This document shows, in pieces, positions 31,518 to 32,107 of a DNA stretch of 32,107 bases. The notes beneath the pieces were generated by a model. That model did not search any database and was not told the origin of the DNA. It saw only the letters and a list, made by a program, of their open reading frames with translations. The stretch covers positions 1 to 32,107 of the forward strand of contig DXAM01000044.1 of assembly GCA_019117025.1 (NCBI GenBank), written 5' to 3'. The number at the start of each line of letters is the position of its first letter. Positions within the stretch are counted from its first letter, which is position 1. This DNA comes from Candidatus Microbacterium stercoravium (GTDB lineage: Bacteria > Actinomycetota > Actinomycetes > Actinomycetales > Microbacteriaceae). Position numbers and translations under genes: made by a program.

Positions 31518-32107
31518 ATGCCGACCTCCCCGTTCGACAGGAACCACTTCGACTATTCGCCGTGGTTCTTCTGGGACCACGCCGATGACGACGCGAAGCA
31601 GCGGCAGGTCGATCTCCAGCAGCAGCTGATGGCCGCCGAGCCCGACACCCGCATCGCGGAGCGGTGCTTCATCTCCGAGGTCGCCGCGGTGCAGACCGAC
31701 CGACTCGATCTCGGGTACAGCTCGTACATCGCAGGCCACGCGTACGTCACGGGCACGCTCGTGACGGGCACGAACTGCACGATCAACCCGTTCACGGTGG
31801 TGCGCGGCGAGATCACCCTCGGCGATGCCGTGCGCATCGGCGCACACACGTCGATCCTCGCCTTCAACCACACGATGGACGACCCGGACACCTGGGTCTT
31901 CAAACAGCCGCTCACGTCGAAGGGCATCGTGATCGGCGACGACGTGTGGGTCGGATCCCATGTCATGATCGTCGACGGCGTGACGATCGGCGATCGTGCC
32001 ATGATCGCGGCCGGATCCATCGTCACGAAGGACGTGCCGGCGGGCGCCGTCGTCGCCGGCAACCCGGCCCGCGTGAAGCGCTGGCGCGTGGCGCCGGATG
32101 CGCCCGC
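31518..32107 (+). CDS. Left-handed beta-helix (hexapeptide-repeat) acyltransferase, partial at 3' end
   Basis: TVVRGEITLGDAVRIGAHTSILAFNHTMDD...KGIVIGDDVWVGSHVMIVDGVTIGDRAMIAAGSIVTKDVPAGAVVAGNPARVKRW. Open to the window end. Confidence 0.88.
   Translation, partial: MPTSPFDRNHFDYSPWFFWDHADDDAKQRQVDLQQQLMAAEPDTRIAERCFISEVAAVQTDRLDLGYSSYIAGHAYVTGTLVTGTNCTINPFTVVRGEITLGDAVRIGAHTSILAFNHTMDDPDTWVFKQPLTSKGIVIGDDVWVGSHVMIVDGVTIGDRAMIAAGSIVTKDVPAGAVVAGNPARVKRWRVAPDAP

Overview
High-GC actinobacterial DNA, probably Microbacteriaceae-like (inferred from composition and gene content only). The window is mostly a carbohydrate-utilisation region.

Left edge: partial 5'-nucleotidase, GNAT acetyltransferase, stand-alone CofE, and a DDAH-like/ornithine aminotransferase pair.

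Block A (about 3.9-21.1 kb): LacI regulator with tandem operators, SBP-permease-permease ABC importer without an ATPase, GH78 rhamnosidase-like enzyme, MFS transporter, Dld-type FAD/Fe-S oxidase, aldo/keto reductase, GH2 and GH42 beta-galactosidase-like enzymes.

Block B (about 21.1-31.4 kb): a divergent cluster. Leftward: GH127, RuBisCO-like protein (RLP), DUF1537 kinase and an atypical SDR. Rightward: a second SBP-permease-permease importer and an atypical Asp/Glu-racemase-fold protein. A SorC-family regulator follows. A shared 18-bp motif lies in the divergent promoter and upstream of the regulator.

Block B is the best candidate for an undescribed system. It looks like import and intracellular hydrolysis of a furanosidic glycan, then kinase/RLP catabolism of a branched (apionate- or aceric-acid-like) sugar acid. 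No tRNA, rRNA, CRISPR array, transposase or phage gene was recognised. All family calls come from motif reading; no database search was run.
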